From contig JAGSHR010000073.1 in NCBI GenBank assembly GCA_029855985.1, positions 1-21,854 on the forward strand: a stretch of DNA of 21,854 bases, in the 5' to 3' direction. Below, piece after piece: positions 6,782 to 12,912 of this stretch. This DNA comes from Candidatus Njordarchaeota archaeon. Its GTDB lineage: Archaea; Thermoproteota; JANJXX01; Panguiarchaeales; Panguiarchaeaceae. Below the pieces are notes generated by a model that was not told the origin of the DNA, made no database searches, and saw only the letters and a list, made by a program, of their open reading frames with translations. The stretch's first letter is position 1, and each line of letters begins with the position of its first letter. A program made the position numbers and the translations under genes.

Positions 6782-7429
6782 TCATACGCAACATTCTAGG
6801 TGAGTGAATGCTCGGTAAACTTTACCTCCTGCTAATATGTTATACATGCAAGCTTCCTCGCTCTTGCCGATTTCCTCACCGCAATTCACACATATAGCCC
6901 CACGCTTCAATTTTACTCTCTGTTTTCTAATTTCAGCGTTACTCCATTTTGTTCTCCAAGATTTGAATCTTGTTTTTACATATTTCTCCCTTTCGTTTTT
7001 GTTGATAACAGCCCATTTAAAGAGGATGAATGAATAGTCTTTGTAATCCTTAAAGCTTCTAATGAGATCCCTCGGTACACCGAGGGTTGTTAAATGCAAA
7101 TCAAAAGCGGTTTCAACGTAGTCTTGGAGAGGACTTTTAATTTTCCCTATAGAATATTTATAACCCATTTCGTCGAACCAGGAGCGCGCGTGTGAGAAAA
7201 TATCCCCTTGGCAAATAAAGATCTCATCACTTAAAGGATCAAATTTGAGCGCCTCTAGTAGTGATTCAACTGCTTTTTTTACTTCTACTTTTATTGGGTC
7301 CATTTCCTCGTTTTTTTGAAACACGGTTACTGGTATCACCACGTGCGAGAAATTGTTTCCTTTTCTCCCTCCTATCACTAAGCCACCGACAGGTGAACCC
7401 AAGCCAGCGTCATCTATCTCTACAAGCAT
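6782..7429 (-). CDS. RNase H-fold-like protein with C-terminal zinc-binding module
   Basis: The product is 215 residues and uncharacterised. The start MLVEIDDAGLGSPVGG looks like the first beta hairpin of RNase H-superfamily nucleases (compare the DEAGRG motif of RNase HII), with two acidic residues, D6 and D7. Predicted order is strand, strand, strand (HVVIPVTVF), helix (45-62), strand ending in CQGD (73-76), helix, strand, helix with further acids at D103 and E106. This fits an RNase H fold by eye. The C-terminus has CVNC (180-183), C194 and HLECC (210-214), a likely zinc site. The gene is directly upstream of rio2 (11-nt gap), so a role in rRNA or other RNA handling is plausible but inferred. 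The start at 7429 has GGTG with an 8-nt spacer. Confidence 0.8.
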   Translation of the reverse strand: MLVEIDDAGLGSPVGGLVIGGRKGNNFSHVVIPVTVFQKNEEMDPIKVEVKKAVESLLEALKFDPLSDEIFICQGDIFSHARSWFDEMGYKYSIGKIKSPLQDYVETAFDLHLTTLGVPRDLIRSFKDYKDYSFILFKWAVINKNEREKYVKTRFKSWRTKWSNAEIRKQRVKLKRGAICVNCGEEIGKSEEACMYNILAGGKVYRAFTHLECCV

Positions 7430-7440
7430 CGCTTACACCA

Positions 7441-7457
7441 ACCAATTTTTTATTGGT
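7441..7457. promoter_or_regulatory. Inverted repeat in a divergent promoter region
   Basis: ACCAAT-TTTTT-ATTGGT is a perfect 6-bp inverted repeat with a 5-bp centre. It lies in the 70-bp region between the RNase H-like/rio2 pair (minus) and the coiled-coil gene (plus). It could be an operator. Its A/T core may also serve as the plus-strand TATA element, since start of transcription 25 bp further on would precede the GAGGTG site at 7485. Confidence 0.3.
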
Positions 7458-7499
7458 ATTAATCTTTTAAATTAATAAGTCCTAGAGGTGTTTTCCGAT

Positions 7500-8414
7500 A
7501 TGAGCTTTAAACAGATCGAGCGAGAGTACAATGAGATTTCTAAAGAGGCGAAAGAGCCCGCTGAAATGCTACCAAGACTAATCTCAATTGTAGAGAACAT
7601 TTTAAATACTCTCAATAAGCTGGAAACAGGAGCAGAGTTAAAGAAAAGAACACAGATAATACTTGACAATCTGAGAAATGAGGACTCAACTAGTTTTACG
7701 AATGAAAAAGCAACGGCTTACTTATCCATAGTTAAAGATATTCTAGCTCTATTAAAGGAAATTGTTGAAAAGGAAGAACCAAAAGCAGAGGAAAAACACG
7801 AGAAATCTCAAGAAAAAAAAGAGACTGATTATGATGCACTATCGGATGATATAAACCTAATAGATAGAATACTCGAAGAGGAAATCTCCGAAATAGAACC
7901 TGTCCAAGTTGAAGAACCAACAATAACTGCGCCCCCAAAAGAACCAAAAACACTTGAAACCGTTATCTACGAGTTAGAGAACCTAAAGGAATATGTTAGA
8001 ATACTGTCAGATAAACTCTTCGACATAGGAGAGGAAATCCTCGATATAAAGGAACGCGTAAGTAAACTAGAGGATGCTATCACAAAGGGTTCATATGAAC
8101 CAGTTAAACCCATTACAAAAGAAGAAAAACCCAGAACCAAAAGAAGAGAGGAGAAACCAATAGTGACCGTTAGCGTTCCACCAGAATACCTAGAAATAAA
8201 AGAGCTGATAGAAAAAGCAAATAGGGAACTTGGATTAATGGATGAAAACATCATTAAGAGAGCAATCAAATTAGAGAGCTATAAGATACAATTAGAAGCC
8301 AATAAAGATAAAATCGTAAGTGCACCAGAAGCCCTCAAAAAAGAATATGAGAAAACCTATTCAAGATTAATAGAGCAAACAAATCTTTTAAGAAAAAAGA
8401 TTCAAGGAGGATAG
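7500..8414 (+). CDS. Acidic coiled-coil protein, unknown function
   Basis: The product is 304 residues of unrecognised family. It is strongly charged (Glu/Lys) with long helical segments: about 1-90; 112-132; a clear heptad coiled coil at about 150-195 (TLETVIYELENLKEYVRILS, then DIGEEILDIKERVSKLEDAI); and about 227-300. Pro/Lys/Glu-rich linkers at about 92-108, 134-150 and 200-222 separate them, and there is no membrane segment. The architecture is that of a structural or scaffold protein. It lacks the N-terminal beta-barrel of CdvA and the acid tail pattern of ESCRT-III, so I do not assign it to either. The start is the ATG at 7500, after GAGGTG with a 9-nt spacer; the GTG at 7488 belongs to that binding site. 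It converges on the eL15 gene. Confidence 0.8.
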   Translation: MSFKQIEREYNEISKEAKEPAEMLPRLISIVENILNTLNKLETGAELKKRTQIILDNLRNEDSTSFTNEKATAYLSIVKDILALLKEIVEKEEPKAEEKHEKSQEKKETDYDALSDDINLIDRILEEEISEIEPVQVEEPTITAPPKEPKTLETVIYELENLKEYVRILSDKLFDIGEEILDIKERVSKLEDAITKGSYEPVKPITKEEKPRTKRREEKPIVTVSVPPEYLEIKELIEKANRELGLMDENIIKRAIKLESYKIQLEANKDKIVSAPEALKKEYEKTYSRLIEQTNLLRKKIQGG

Positions 8415-8433
8415 AGGTAAAAAGCTTATATTT
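8415..8433. terminator. A/T-rich convergent gap
   Basis: This 19-bp gap lies between the coiled-coil gene and the eL15 stop. It carries short T and A runs on both strands (TATATTTCTATTTT continues into the eL15 end). It probably serves termination on both sides, without a clear hairpin. Confidence 0.3.
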
Positions 8434-9045
8434 CTATTTTCTCCCTGCTTTCCTCTTCTTCTTAGCTCTCTTTTTTATGGCAGCTCTTCTGCTTGGTCTT
8501 ACTTTCTCTGCACCCCTACCCTTGTTCCGTAGACCCCTTGCTTTTTTACCCGCGCTTGTTAGACCTCTATAAACTCTCCCTTTGTGTTGTTTCTCGAGTA
8601 TCCATGATACGTATGGATCTGTTTTAATTGCTGGATTACTCTTATCGATTAAGATTACTTCATAGTATACGTGTGTTCCGTCATCACCCACCCAGTAAGA
8701 GTTTAATACCTCACAGTTTGGGTATTTCCTATTTGCTCTCTCTTCTGCGATCCATTGGAGTGATTTTCTCACTGTGTGACCTTTTATACCCAAACCTTTT
8801 GTTTTTCTACCGCTTCTTGGTCTTGGTTTTCTCTGCCCTCCTTTTCTCACTCTAACCCTAACTAATATGTACCCCTTTTTTGGTTTCCAGCCTAAATTTC
8901 TTGCCCTCCATAGGTTTGTTGGTCTTTCGATTCTAACTATTGCACCTTCTTTTCTCCATTGCAAATATCTGCTTCTCATGAGCTCTTGGAATTGTTCTGA
9001 GGTTTTGTTAGCCCAGAACTCTTTAATATACTTGTATGCTCCCAC
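8434..9045 (-). CDS. rpl15e: Large-subunit ribosomal protein eL15
   Basis: The product is 203 residues, close to the family norm, and very basic. It begins MGAYKYIKEFWANKTSEQ and contains WRKEGAIVRIERPTNLWRAR, the conserved GYILVRVRVRKGGQRKPRP region, NSYWVGDDGTHVYYEVILID and GLTSAGKKARGLRNKGRG near the end. eL15 binds 23S rRNA in the large subunit. The start is GTG at 9045, supported by GAGGGG six nucleotides upstream; an overlapping ATG two bases earlier is out of frame. It is monocistronic here, divergent from the Trm-G10-like gene. Confidence 0.96.
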   Translation of the reverse strand: MGAYKYIKEFWANKTSEQFQELMRSRYLQWRKEGAIVRIERPTNLWRARNLGWKPKKGYILVRVRVRKGGQRKPRPRSGRKTKGLGIKGHTVRKSLQWIAEERANRKYPNCEVLNSYWVGDDGTHVYYEVILIDKSNPAIKTDPYVSWILEKQHKGRVYRGLTSAGKKARGLRNKGRGAEKVRPSRRAAIKKRAKKKRKAGRK

Positions 9046-9106
9046 ATGATTCCCCTCAATGTAATATTACTCTCACACTAATATACTCTATAACACAAAT
9101 GATTAA

Positions 9107-9116
9107 CTATAAAAAT
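9107..9116 (+). promoter_or_regulatory. TATA-like box upstream of the Trm-G10-like gene
   Basis: CTATAAAAAT at 9107-9116 resembles an archaeal TATA box. It predicts transcription from about 9135-9140 toward the methyltransferase gene. It runs into TTTTTTT, so the same A/T block could also help the divergent eL15 promoter on the other strand. Confidence 0.4.
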
Positions 9117-9179
9117 TTTTTTGGCTAAAAACAATTTTCTATCGAAACTTGACACCTACGAGTGTTATTGGGTATAATT

Positions 9180-10190
9180 ATGTTAAGTTTTACTGTAGAG
9201 TACTTGATAGAGTTATCCGGAGATCAGCCAGAAATCGGTAGGTACGAATTAGAATCAATTTTTAATGCTTATGGAGAGCAACTAGAGATTATTAGAACAT
9301 TAAAGGAGAAGTTTCTCCTTATAAGAGGAAATAAATATATTGGGTGGCTTGCCATTAGTCGAGCAGCTTATGTGAGATCCGCTTGGAGGATTTTGCATCA
9401 TATAAAAAGCAAAGACGATTTAGATTTTGTTAAAGAAATAGTAAATGATTACAGGTACAAAATAGGCTATAAGGTAATCGATAAAAAAAAGAGAAAAAAT
9501 ATAGAAGAAATGTATCAAAAAATCATTGATTTAATTGACAGAGAAAAACTTCCAGGTCTTCCTAAGACAGAGTTGCAAGTGTTGGATTTCGAAGATGAAT
9601 ATTTAATTGGTGAGGAAATTCCCACAGGAAGAGAAAATATAGGTTACCGCAATCCAAAGTTTCGTCCTTATGCACCTTCAGCCACGATGGAAACCTATCT
9701 ATCTCGAGCTCTCGTAAACTTTACCGGGGTCAAACCCGGTGAAATTTTCCTCGACCCGTTTGCTGGATCAGGATCCATTGCCATGGAAGCCTCTTCTATT
9801 GGAGCCTACACTGTGGCATTGGACAAGTCTTTTAAGCACCTATTAGGTTTAAAAGTGAATGCGATGTACTATGATCTCGACGTTAAAATTGTTCTTGGCG
9901 ATGCAACAAAACTTCCATTTAACGATAAAACTTTTCACGCAATCGCAACGGACCCACCTTACGGTAGATCAGCGCCAGTTTTTAAGACGAGTCTAGAGAA
10001 GATATATGATGGATTTATTAGGGAGGCTTCTCGTGTCTTAAAGACAAATTCGCGCTTGGTTTTTTGTTCTTCTAGCCTCTTTAATGCAACTCGATTCCTT
10101 GATGATAGTGGTTTCGGGTTACTTAAAACCTTTGAGATGAGGGTGCACAAGGATTTAAGTCGAATCATTTACGTTGCTACACTCGTATAA
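9180..10190 (+). CDS. THUMP-domain tRNA guanosine-N2 methyltransferase (Trm-G10/Trm11 family)
   Basis: The product is 336 residues. The N-terminal half (about 1-125) is the ferredoxin-like/THUMP RNA-binding part. The C-terminal half is a Rossmann-fold S-adenosylmethionine methyltransferase with FRPYAPSATM (162-170), the cofactor loop LDPFAGSGSIAMEA (191-204), acidic LDKS (214-217), LGDATKLPF (239-247) and catalytic DPPYGRS (258-264). DPPYGRS is typical of archaeal Trm-G10, which makes m2G/m2,2G at tRNA position 10. The ATG at 9180 gives MLSFTVEY; an in-frame GTG at 9162 would add six residues. No clear binding site precedes it. The 3' end overlaps the convergent trmJ gene by 36 bp. Family assignment is firm; position 10 is inferred from the family. 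Confidence 0.9.
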   Translation: MLSFTVEYLIELSGDQPEIGRYELESIFNAYGEQLEIIRTLKEKFLLIRGNKYIGWLAISRAAYVRSAWRILHHIKSKDDLDFVKEIVNDYRYKIGYKVIDKKKRKNIEEMYQKIIDLIDREKLPGLPKTELQVLDFEDEYLIGEEIPTGRENIGYRNPKFRPYAPSATMETYLSRALVNFTGVKPGEIFLDPFAGSGSIAMEASSIGAYTVALDKSFKHLLGLKVNAMYYDLDVKIVLGDATKLPFNDKTFHAIATDPPYGRSAPVFKTSLEKIYDGFIREASRVLKTNSRLVFCSSSLFNATRFLDDSGFGLLKTFEMRVHKDLSRIIYVATLV

Positions 10191-10883
10191 TTGTTTTTTA
10201 ATCTTCTTGAAGATTCCAATTAAAGTGTGGGTTTCTCTACCAGTTAGAAACGCTCTATTTATCATGTTTCTTATTATCCCTTTGTAAATTGGCTTTTTCT
10301 CCTCCGAATCAGTTACTAGATCAACAAGGTCTTCAAGTTCCCTTATGAGGATATCCTTCTCTACTCTCATTGCAGGCCTGTGTTTGGTTATTCTGCCTTC
10401 GCCAATCAATAAAGCGAACTCGTATACGATGATTGCAACAGCGTGGGATAGATTCATGACAGGGTACTCCTCGGAGGTCGGTATTGTAATCACTAAGTCG
10501 CAATAAGATAATTCCTCGTTTGAAAGTCCGCTCTCCTCGTTACCAAAAAGTACAGCTATCTTGGCATCAGGTAACTCTAAGTTCCTTATAAAGTTAGAGT
10601 TTATTGGAGTTCTAAGAGGATTCTTCTCCCCACCAATCCTAGCCGTTGTGCCAAGTATAAACTTAACTCTCTCTTTGTCTATGAATTCTTGTATTGAATC
10701 ATAGATCTTAGCCTCATAGAGTACGTCCCTAGCGTGAACAGCAAATAACCAAGCATCGTAATCTATTTCAGCCTGTGGAGCTATAAGAACCAAGTTTTTA
10801 AACCCAAAATTTTTTAATACTCTAGCCACATGCCCTATGTTTCCACTGTATTTAGGTCTAACAAGCACAAAATATATCTCCAT
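10155..10883 (-). CDS. trmJ: TrmJ-type SPOUT tRNA 2'-O-methyltransferase
   Basis: The product is 242 residues. The SPOUT (SpoU/TrmH) fold is shown by motif 1 PKYSGNIGHVARVLKNFGF (near 11-29), motif 2 IAVLFGNEESGLSNEEL and motif 3 YPVMNLSHAVAIIVYEFAL, which together form the knotted cofactor site. A C-terminal helical extension (from about 165) is typical of TrmJ, which methylates the ribose of nucleotide 32 in tRNA anticodon loops; the Sulfolobus enzyme acts on cytidine 32. The start is the ATG at 10883 with GGTG and a 6-nt spacer; the in-frame GTG at 10892 belongs to the binding site. It overlaps the convergent methyltransferase by 36 bp and diverges from the AGT-EndoV gene. Confidence 0.9.
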   Translation of the reverse strand: MEIYFVLVRPKYSGNIGHVARVLKNFGFKNLVLIAPQAEIDYDAWLFAVHARDVLYEAKIYDSIQEFIDKERVKFILGTTARIGGEKNPLRTPINSNFIRNLELPDAKIAVLFGNEESGLSNEELSYCDLVITIPTSEEYPVMNLSHAVAIIVYEFALLIGEGRITKHRPAMRVEKDILIRELEDLVDLVTDSEEKKPIYKGIIRNMINRAFLTGRETHTLIGIFKKIKKQLYECSNVNDST

Positions 10884-10943
10884 TAAATTCACCAGGTCCT
10901 CAAATTGCTAATACTTAGATATTCCTTTGATGAAATTGGTTCA

Positions 10944-11978
10944 ATGATGGAAGTACCAAATATTTTCTACCTAACCTACCATATTTTAAAACAAGTAGAA
11001 AAAAACAAAGTTATAACTTACGGGGATATTGCACAACTCCTCGGGGATAAAATCGCCTCTAGGGCCGTTGGCAGGTTGATGGCAATAAACAAGTATCCAG
11101 ACGATATACCTTGCTACAAGGTCATCCACAGTGACGGGAGCGTTGGTAAGTACTCCGGTCCAGGAGGAACAAAAGAAAAAATACGCAGACTTAAAAAAGA
11201 TGGCATTGATGTATCATCGAGCGGAAAGATAAATTTATTGAAACACCGACAGAACTTGTCAAAAATTAGAGTAATCCCATATTTGAAATCCCTCAAAAAC
11301 ATACAAACAGCACTCGCTAACCTAGTTGACACAAGTAAACACGTTGACCCCAATGATGTTAACCTAATCGTTTCAACTGATGTCTCCTATATTGAGAGTT
11401 ACCCAGATTTTGGTATTGGCACAGCGGTCTTGATCGAATGTAAAACAAATTGTAAGGTACTAGAATTTATAACAGTGATTCAATCAATCTATTTTCCCTA
11501 TATTCCAACATATCTCGCTTTCAGGGAACTACCTGTTCTCCTCTCTGCAATTAACGAATTAATTAAGGAAAACAAAATAAAACCCGATATATTCTTGTTT
11601 GATGGACACGGTGTTTTACACCCGAGAGGATTTGGTTTGGCTTCCCATGCTGGAATTCTTTTAAACATGCCCTCTATAGGTGTAGCTAAAAGTAGACTTG
11701 TGGGAAAAGAAAGTAAAGATGTTAATGAAGTAGGAGATAAAGCTTATGTCAAAGTAACAGTAAACGAGAAATATTATGGGTATAAAATTTTCCCAAAAGG
11801 CAACCCGAAGAAAGCTATTTACGTATCACCAGGAAACCTAATTAACCATGAAAGCGCTCTCAAATTCATTATATCAAAAGGATGGGTGAAAGACAGATAC
11901 TACCCAATGTTAGTACCGCACAAAATCGTCAGCAGTTTTCGAAGAATCCTTATTGATATGCTCAAAGTTAAAAAGTAG
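10944..11978 (+). CDS. nfi: Fused alkylguanine-DNA alkyltransferase - endonuclease V
   Basis: The product is 344 residues and bifunctional. Residues 5-90 are the active domain of O6-alkylguanine-DNA alkyltransferase: KVITYGDIAQLLG (22-34), DNA-binding SRAVGRLMAIN (39-49, Arg finger R41) and IPCYKVI (55-61), with the acceptor Cys57 present (PCHRV is usual). Residues 105-344 are endonuclease V, which nicks DNA or RNA near deoxyinosine/inosine: STDVSY (D146), FRELPVLL (E195), LFDGHGVLHPRGFGLASHAG (D220) and YVSPGN. The N-terminal AGT subdomain is absent, as in small AGT/ATL proteins. AGT-EndoV fusions are known from Ferroplasma. The start is uncertain: the ATG at 10944 leaves 60 bp to trmJ, while an in-frame TTG at 10905 would leave 21 bp. 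Confidence 0.92.
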   Translation: MMEVPNIFYLTYHILKQVEKNKVITYGDIAQLLGDKIASRAVGRLMAINKYPDDIPCYKVIHSDGSVGKYSGPGGTKEKIRRLKKDGIDVSSSGKINLLKHRQNLSKIRVIPYLKSLKNIQTALANLVDTSKHVDPNDVNLIVSTDVSYIESYPDFGIGTAVLIECKTNCKVLEFITVIQSIYFPYIPTYLAFRELPVLLSAINELIKENKIKPDIFLFDGHGVLHPRGFGLASHAGILLNMPSIGVAKSRLVGKESKDVNEVGDKAYVKVTVNEKYYGYKIFPKGNPKKAIYVSPGNLINHESALKFIISKGWVKDRYYPMLVPHKIVSSFRRILIDMLKVKK

Positions 11979-12007
11979 AACACCTTTATCTTGTTCTAAG
12001 ACAATAA

Positions 12008-12017
12008 TATTTAAACC
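12008..12017 (+). promoter_or_regulatory. TATA-like box upstream of the TAN1-like gene
   Basis: The 110-bp gap 11979-12088 holds TATTTAAACC here and a second A/T block at about 12053-12066. The first gives a leader of about 50 nt including the GAGGTC binding site at 12075-12080. The second would place transcription start too close to that site. Prediction only. Confidence 0.3.
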
Positions 12018-12088
12018 ATAAAGAGTAAACCAATTCTCCCTAGGAAATCAACCATTTTAAATTAAAAATACGTAAGAGGTCATTTGCT

Positions 12089-12676
12089 ATGGGGACACAT
12101 TGGATACCAAGAGACACGAAACTGTTGGTAACCTCTAGACTTCACTATGAGCTAGACGCTGCTAGTGAAGTTTGGCACGCTTTAAGGGTAACTGGCATAT
12201 GTGAAGACGCGGGAGTTTACCTTGTTAAAAAAGGAAAAGATTGGATTAGGGGACTAATAGCTTTCGTTTTTGAGGGAAACCCGTTTGAGGCGATTAACAA
12301 GATTAGGGAATATTTCAAATTAAAGCCTTGGATAATGGAGTTTACCGAGAAAATTTACCCCATTATGCTAGTGACTGAGGATCTAGATGAAGCCGCTGAA
12401 TATGTGGAGAAAAATGCGAATAATATGATTAAGGAAAACGAAACATGGAGAATATGGGTCCATAAGCATAACACCAAACTAAAGAGACAAAAGATAATAG
12501 AGAAACTCGCTGAAAGAGTTAATGTCGGAAAAGTTAGAATGGAAAATCCAGATTGGTATATCACAATACATCTAATCAAAACAACAATCGGAGTTGCAAT
12601 AATGAAGAGAGAACACCTACTTCAAAAAAAGAATATAAAAGTGCCTAGAACATGGAAAGACCTAACAATAATTTGA
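12089..12676 (+). CDS. TAN1-like THUMP-domain protein (tRNA acetylation adaptor)
   Basis: The product is 195 residues. A C-terminal THUMP domain covers about residues 75-188: WRIWVHKHNTKLKRQKIIEKL, then the VRMENPDWYITIHLIKTTIG stretch and VAIMKREHL, the pattern of the TAN1/COG1818 family. No catalytic domain is attached. In yeast Tan1 presents tRNA-Ser and tRNA-Leu to the Kre33 acetyltransferase for N4-acetylcytidine at position 12; in archaea a TmcA/Nat10-like enzyme, not in this window, would be the partner. It is immediately upstream of a tRNA-Ser gene that has C12 in a CCG context, consistent with such a role. The start at 12089 has GAGGTC with an 8-nt spacer. The domain call is firm; the function is by homology. 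Confidence 0.85.
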   Translation: MGTHWIPRDTKLLVTSRLHYELDAASEVWHALRVTGICEDAGVYLVKKGKDWIRGLIAFVFEGNPFEAINKIREYFKLKPWIMEFTEKIYPIMLVTEDLDEAAEYVEKNANNMIKENETWRIWVHKHNTKLKRQKIIEKLAERVNVGKVRMENPDWYITIHLIKTTIGVAIMKREHLLQKKNIKVPRTWKDLTII

Positions 12677-12694
12677 AAAACGAAAACAGAGAAT

Positions 12695-12712
12695 AATGCT
12701 TTTAAAAGCATT
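12695..12712 (+). promoter_or_regulatory. 18-bp perfect palindrome containing the TATA box of tRNA-Ser
   Basis: AATGCTTTTAAAAGCATT is its own reverse complement. Its centre TTTAAAAG is centred about 35 nt before the tRNA, right for a TATA box (start of transcription near 12730). It also lies 19 nt after the TAN1-like gene, where a hairpin could end that transcript. It may be promoter, terminator, operator or several of these. Confidence 0.5.
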
Positions 12713-12739
12713 GTGAATTAAATAAATTTGAAATAGAAT

Positions 12740-12848
12740 GCCGGGGTGCCCGAGCCAGGTTAAGGGGCCGGACAGTCAAAACTCTGACCCGGACTCGAGA
12801 TCCGGTGGCGTTATCGCCGCGCGGGTTCAATTCCCGCCCCCGGCGCCA
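12740..12848 (+). tRNA. tRNA-Ser(CGA) with a 21-nt intron and encoded CCA
   Basis: The acceptor strand GCCGGGG (12740-12746) pairs with CCCCGGC (12838-12844), followed by discriminator G and CCA (12846-12848). The T arm is GCGGG-TTCAATT-CCCGC. A long variable arm (GGCG-TTAT-CGCC) makes it class II, and discriminator G fits serine rather than leucine. Removing 12774-12794 gives the anticodon arm CCGGA-CTCGAGA-TCCGG with anticodon CGA (12796-12798), which reads the serine codon UCG. The D arm has CCC paired with GGG, C12 at 12751, G15 at 12754. Position 10 is C, so it is not a substrate for Trm-G10. Confidence 0.95.
12774..12794 (+). other. Non-canonical tRNA intron, position 32/33
   Basis: The hexamer CCGGAC occurs twice, 21 nt apart, so exactly 21 nt must be removed to close the anticodon arm. 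A bulge-helix-bulge fits: inner stem GTCA (12775-12778)/TGAC (12785-12788); 3-nt bulge ACA (12772-12774); 4-bp helix CCGG (12768-12771)/CCGG (12789-12792); 3-nt bulge ACT (12793-12795). The outer helix is weak, a relaxed form. Cutting after the second base of each bulge joins C32 to U33. The usual position is 37/38. The duplicated hexamer alone leaves the site ambiguous by six bases; the bulge geometry decides it. Confidence 0.85.
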
Positions 12849-12912
12849 AATAATTTAATTACAATCGTTTGAGAGACAACGTGGATTTTTTATTATTGCA
12901 AGGTAATTATCA

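Noticed and set aside
7500..8414. Coiled-coil protein considered as CdvA or an ESCRT-III protein.
   Set aside because: It lacks the CdvA beta-barrel start and the compact basic/acidic Snf7 layout, so charge and helix content alone are not enough.
12740..12848. tRNA considered as tRNA-Leu because of the long variable arm.
   Set aside because: Discriminator G and the CGA anticodon after intron removal indicate serine; no leucine anticodon can be placed in a 7-nt loop.
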